From Heyndrickxia coagulans (GTDB lineage: Bacteria > Bacillota > Bacilli > Bacillales > Caldibacillaceae): 36,197 bases of DNA. Position numbers and translations under genes: made by a program. Under the pieces are notes generated by a model. It was given only the letters and a program-made list of their open reading frames with translations, was not told where the DNA came from and did no database searches. This document shows, piece by piece, positions 35,152-36,197 of this stretch. The first letter of the stretch is position 1. Each line of letters begins with the position of its first letter. The stretch spans positions 1-36,197 of the forward strand of contig CADBNU010000332.1 in assembly GCA_902796085.1 (NCBI GenBank), given 5' to 3'.

Positions 35152-35916
35152 TTACGATTTTCTTGATAGATGGACAAGTGCTTTAAAAACCGTTTTATTA
35201 TCCATCTCATTCATTCCTTCTATGAAGAACAAACCAGTGTTGCTATTGGAGTGTTCTTTATAAATTGTAATGGTATCCCCTGGTAATGCTTCATTAATAA
35301 AATGCATTTCTATTGATTGAATTTGATTTTGTTTATGTTCGTCGATTGAAAAACAATCCATAATGAAATCTACATATTTTGAATTATTTAAATGGCCATT
35401 AAAATCAATATCACTATACCCTATCACTTTTTTATAGACTTCTTTTAACTGTCCAAACCCCTTTAATTTACCAAGTCTCACATCAATAGCACGTTCTTTG
35501 ATCTTTTCTGGATATTGTAAGCCGATTGTTTCTGCTCGTTTTAACCGTCTTTCTTTAAGATCCATAATAACCCATACAGATACAGCACGGATTATAATAT
35601 TGCCATTTTTATCCCTAACAAGAAAATCTCTTTGGAACTCAACTCGATTTGGTTCAATTGGCCATGTTTCGATGGTCATTTCTTCATCCCATTTTGGCAT
35701 TCGTTCAATATCAACGCGAATTCTCAAAAGAATCCATGCTACTCCGAACTCCTTCGCTAATCGTTCAATCCCATAACCTAAATGATCTGCCGCAAGACTA
35801 GCCACATCTTGAAAATAACTGAATAGTGAACTAAGTTTCAAATGCCTAGTAAAATCTACATCTCTTAAATCAACATGACTTTTTGTACGGAAAATACTTT
35901 CTTTTACTGTACTCAT
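35152..35916 (-). CDS. Acyl-ACP thioesterase
   Basis: A 254-residue double hot-dog protein of the acyl-ACP thioesterase family, which releases fatty acids from acyl carrier protein. The N-terminal domain has LSSLFSYFQDVASLAADHLGYG, with the central helix of the hot-dog fold, and IETWPIEPNRVEFQRDF. The second domain has the conserved YSDIDFNGHLNNSKYVDFIMD, whose Asp, Asn and His residues form the usual active site. The ATG at 35916 follows AGAGGAAG on the minus strand. It converges with yqhV, with a 41-base gap and only a weak hairpin between. Chain-length preference cannot be read from sequence. Confidence 0.9.
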   Translation of the reverse strand: MSTVKESIFRTKSHVDLRDVDFTRHLKLSSLFSYFQDVASLAADHLGYGIERLAKEFGVAWILLRIRVDIERMPKWDEEMTIETWPIEPNRVEFQRDFLVRDKNGNIIIRAVSVWVIMDLKERRLKRAETIGLQYPEKIKERAIDVRLGKLKGFGQLKEVYKKVIGYSDIDFNGHLNNSKYVDFIMDCFSIDEHKQNQIQSIEMHFINEALPGDTITIYKEHSNSNTGLFFIEGMNEMDNKTVFKALVHLSRKS

Positions 35917-36080
35917 TGTCTACTTCCTCTCTAATGCACTTAGAAATTTATACTTTAACAATAATCTATCAGAAATAGAACTCATTTTCTATTTTCTTCT
36001 TTCGTTTGTCATCTAAAGTTTAATGAAGTCTTTCCACAGAAGAAGCAGTAATTTTTTTAAGATAAATGTAAGAAAATATA
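35917..36080. other. Upstream region of the thioesterase gene
   Basis: This AT-rich stretch has no open frame with a ribosome site. On the minus strand a TATAAA about 40 bases before the thioesterase start could be its -10 box, but no good -35 is present at 17 bases. No FapR-type operator is recognisable. Confidence 0.3.
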
Positions 36081-36082
36081 AA

Positions 36083-36105
36083 AAACGCCTTATATTAAGG
36101 CGTTT
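36083..36105 (-). terminator. Minus-strand terminator near the right edge
   Basis: AAACGCCTT (36083-36091) pairs with AAGGCGTTT (36097-36105) around a small loop. On the minus strand the stem is followed by a run of T residues (TTTTTTATATTTTC overall), so it would end a minus-strand transcript entering from the right. On the plus strand only three T residues follow. Confidence 0.65.
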
Positions 36106-36114
36106 CAGATTGTC

Positions 36115-36164
36115 GACAAACCCCAACTCAAATGCTTCATTTGAGTTGGGATTTGTCTTTTTTT
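36115..36164 (+). terminator. Very stable plus-strand terminator near the right edge
   Basis: GACAAA plus CCCAACTCAAATG (36115-36134) pairs with CATTTGAGTTGGG plus TTTGTC (36138-36157), with one mismatch and a three-base loop, followed by seven T residues. No plus-strand gene lies directly upstream, so what it terminates is unclear: an unseen RNA, an attenuated leader of a gene beyond the window, or a dispersed palindromic repeat. Confidence 0.75.
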
Positions 36165-36197
36165 GCTCATCATTTTCTAAGATTCTTATCTTATTTA

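Overview
The window is chromosomal DNA of a low-GC, endospore-forming Firmicute, almost certainly a Bacillaceae member. The evidence is the intact spoIIIE and spore photoproduct lyase genes, a TepA homologue, and a gene order from the RNase J2 gene to cinA that largely matches the Bacillus ymf region. I cannot name the species. I see no rRNA, tRNA, CRISPR array, prophage or insertion sequence.

Layout. (1) 86-5228: rnjB, tepA, ylzJ and spoIIIE. (2) 5229-10636: a long leader, then a four-gene nucleoside importer of the NupNOPQ type, with a cluster of strong hairpins after the binding-protein gene. (3) 10661-14298: ymfF, ymfH and ymfI, all linked to modification of elongation factor P in B. subtilis. 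(4) 14350-18540: ymfJ, ymfK, rodZ (ymfM), pgsA and cinA. recA, the usual neighbour of cinA in Bacillus, is absent. (5) 18638-21746: a SUV3-like helicase with a large unassigned N-terminus and a C-terminal zinc ribbon, followed closely by a UPF0178 (YqxD/YaiI) PIN-like protein. (6) 21753-24891, minus strand: a CAP-domain lipoprotein and a type I pullulanase. (7) 25060-33310: a tightly packed glgBCDAP glycogen operon reading away from the pullulanase gene and ending at a very long terminator. (8) 33411-34735: a splA homologue broken by an in-frame TAA, then an intact splB. (9) 34778-35916: a YqhV-like small membrane protein and a convergent acyl-ACP thioesterase. (10) 35917-36197: no gene, but two strong hairpins with U-runs on opposite strands.

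How the genes work together. GlgC/GlgD make ADP-glucose, GlgA polymerises it, GlgB branches the chain, GlgP phosphorolyses it, and the divergent pullulanase can remove branches. Spore-linked functions recur: SpoIIIE, TepA, SplB and YqhV. RNA metabolism recurs too: RNase J2, the SUV3-like helicase and the PIN-like protein.

Much of the less ordinary signal lies between genes. Three genes (tepA, ymfJ, yqhV) have their Shine-Dalgarno sequence inside an upstream hairpin. spoIIIE lies directly behind a promoter-plus-terminator arrangement. Non-ATG starts, mainly TTG, are frequent. The helicase plus UPF0178 pair is the best candidate for a poorly described protein system. Most of the remaining genes are conventional.
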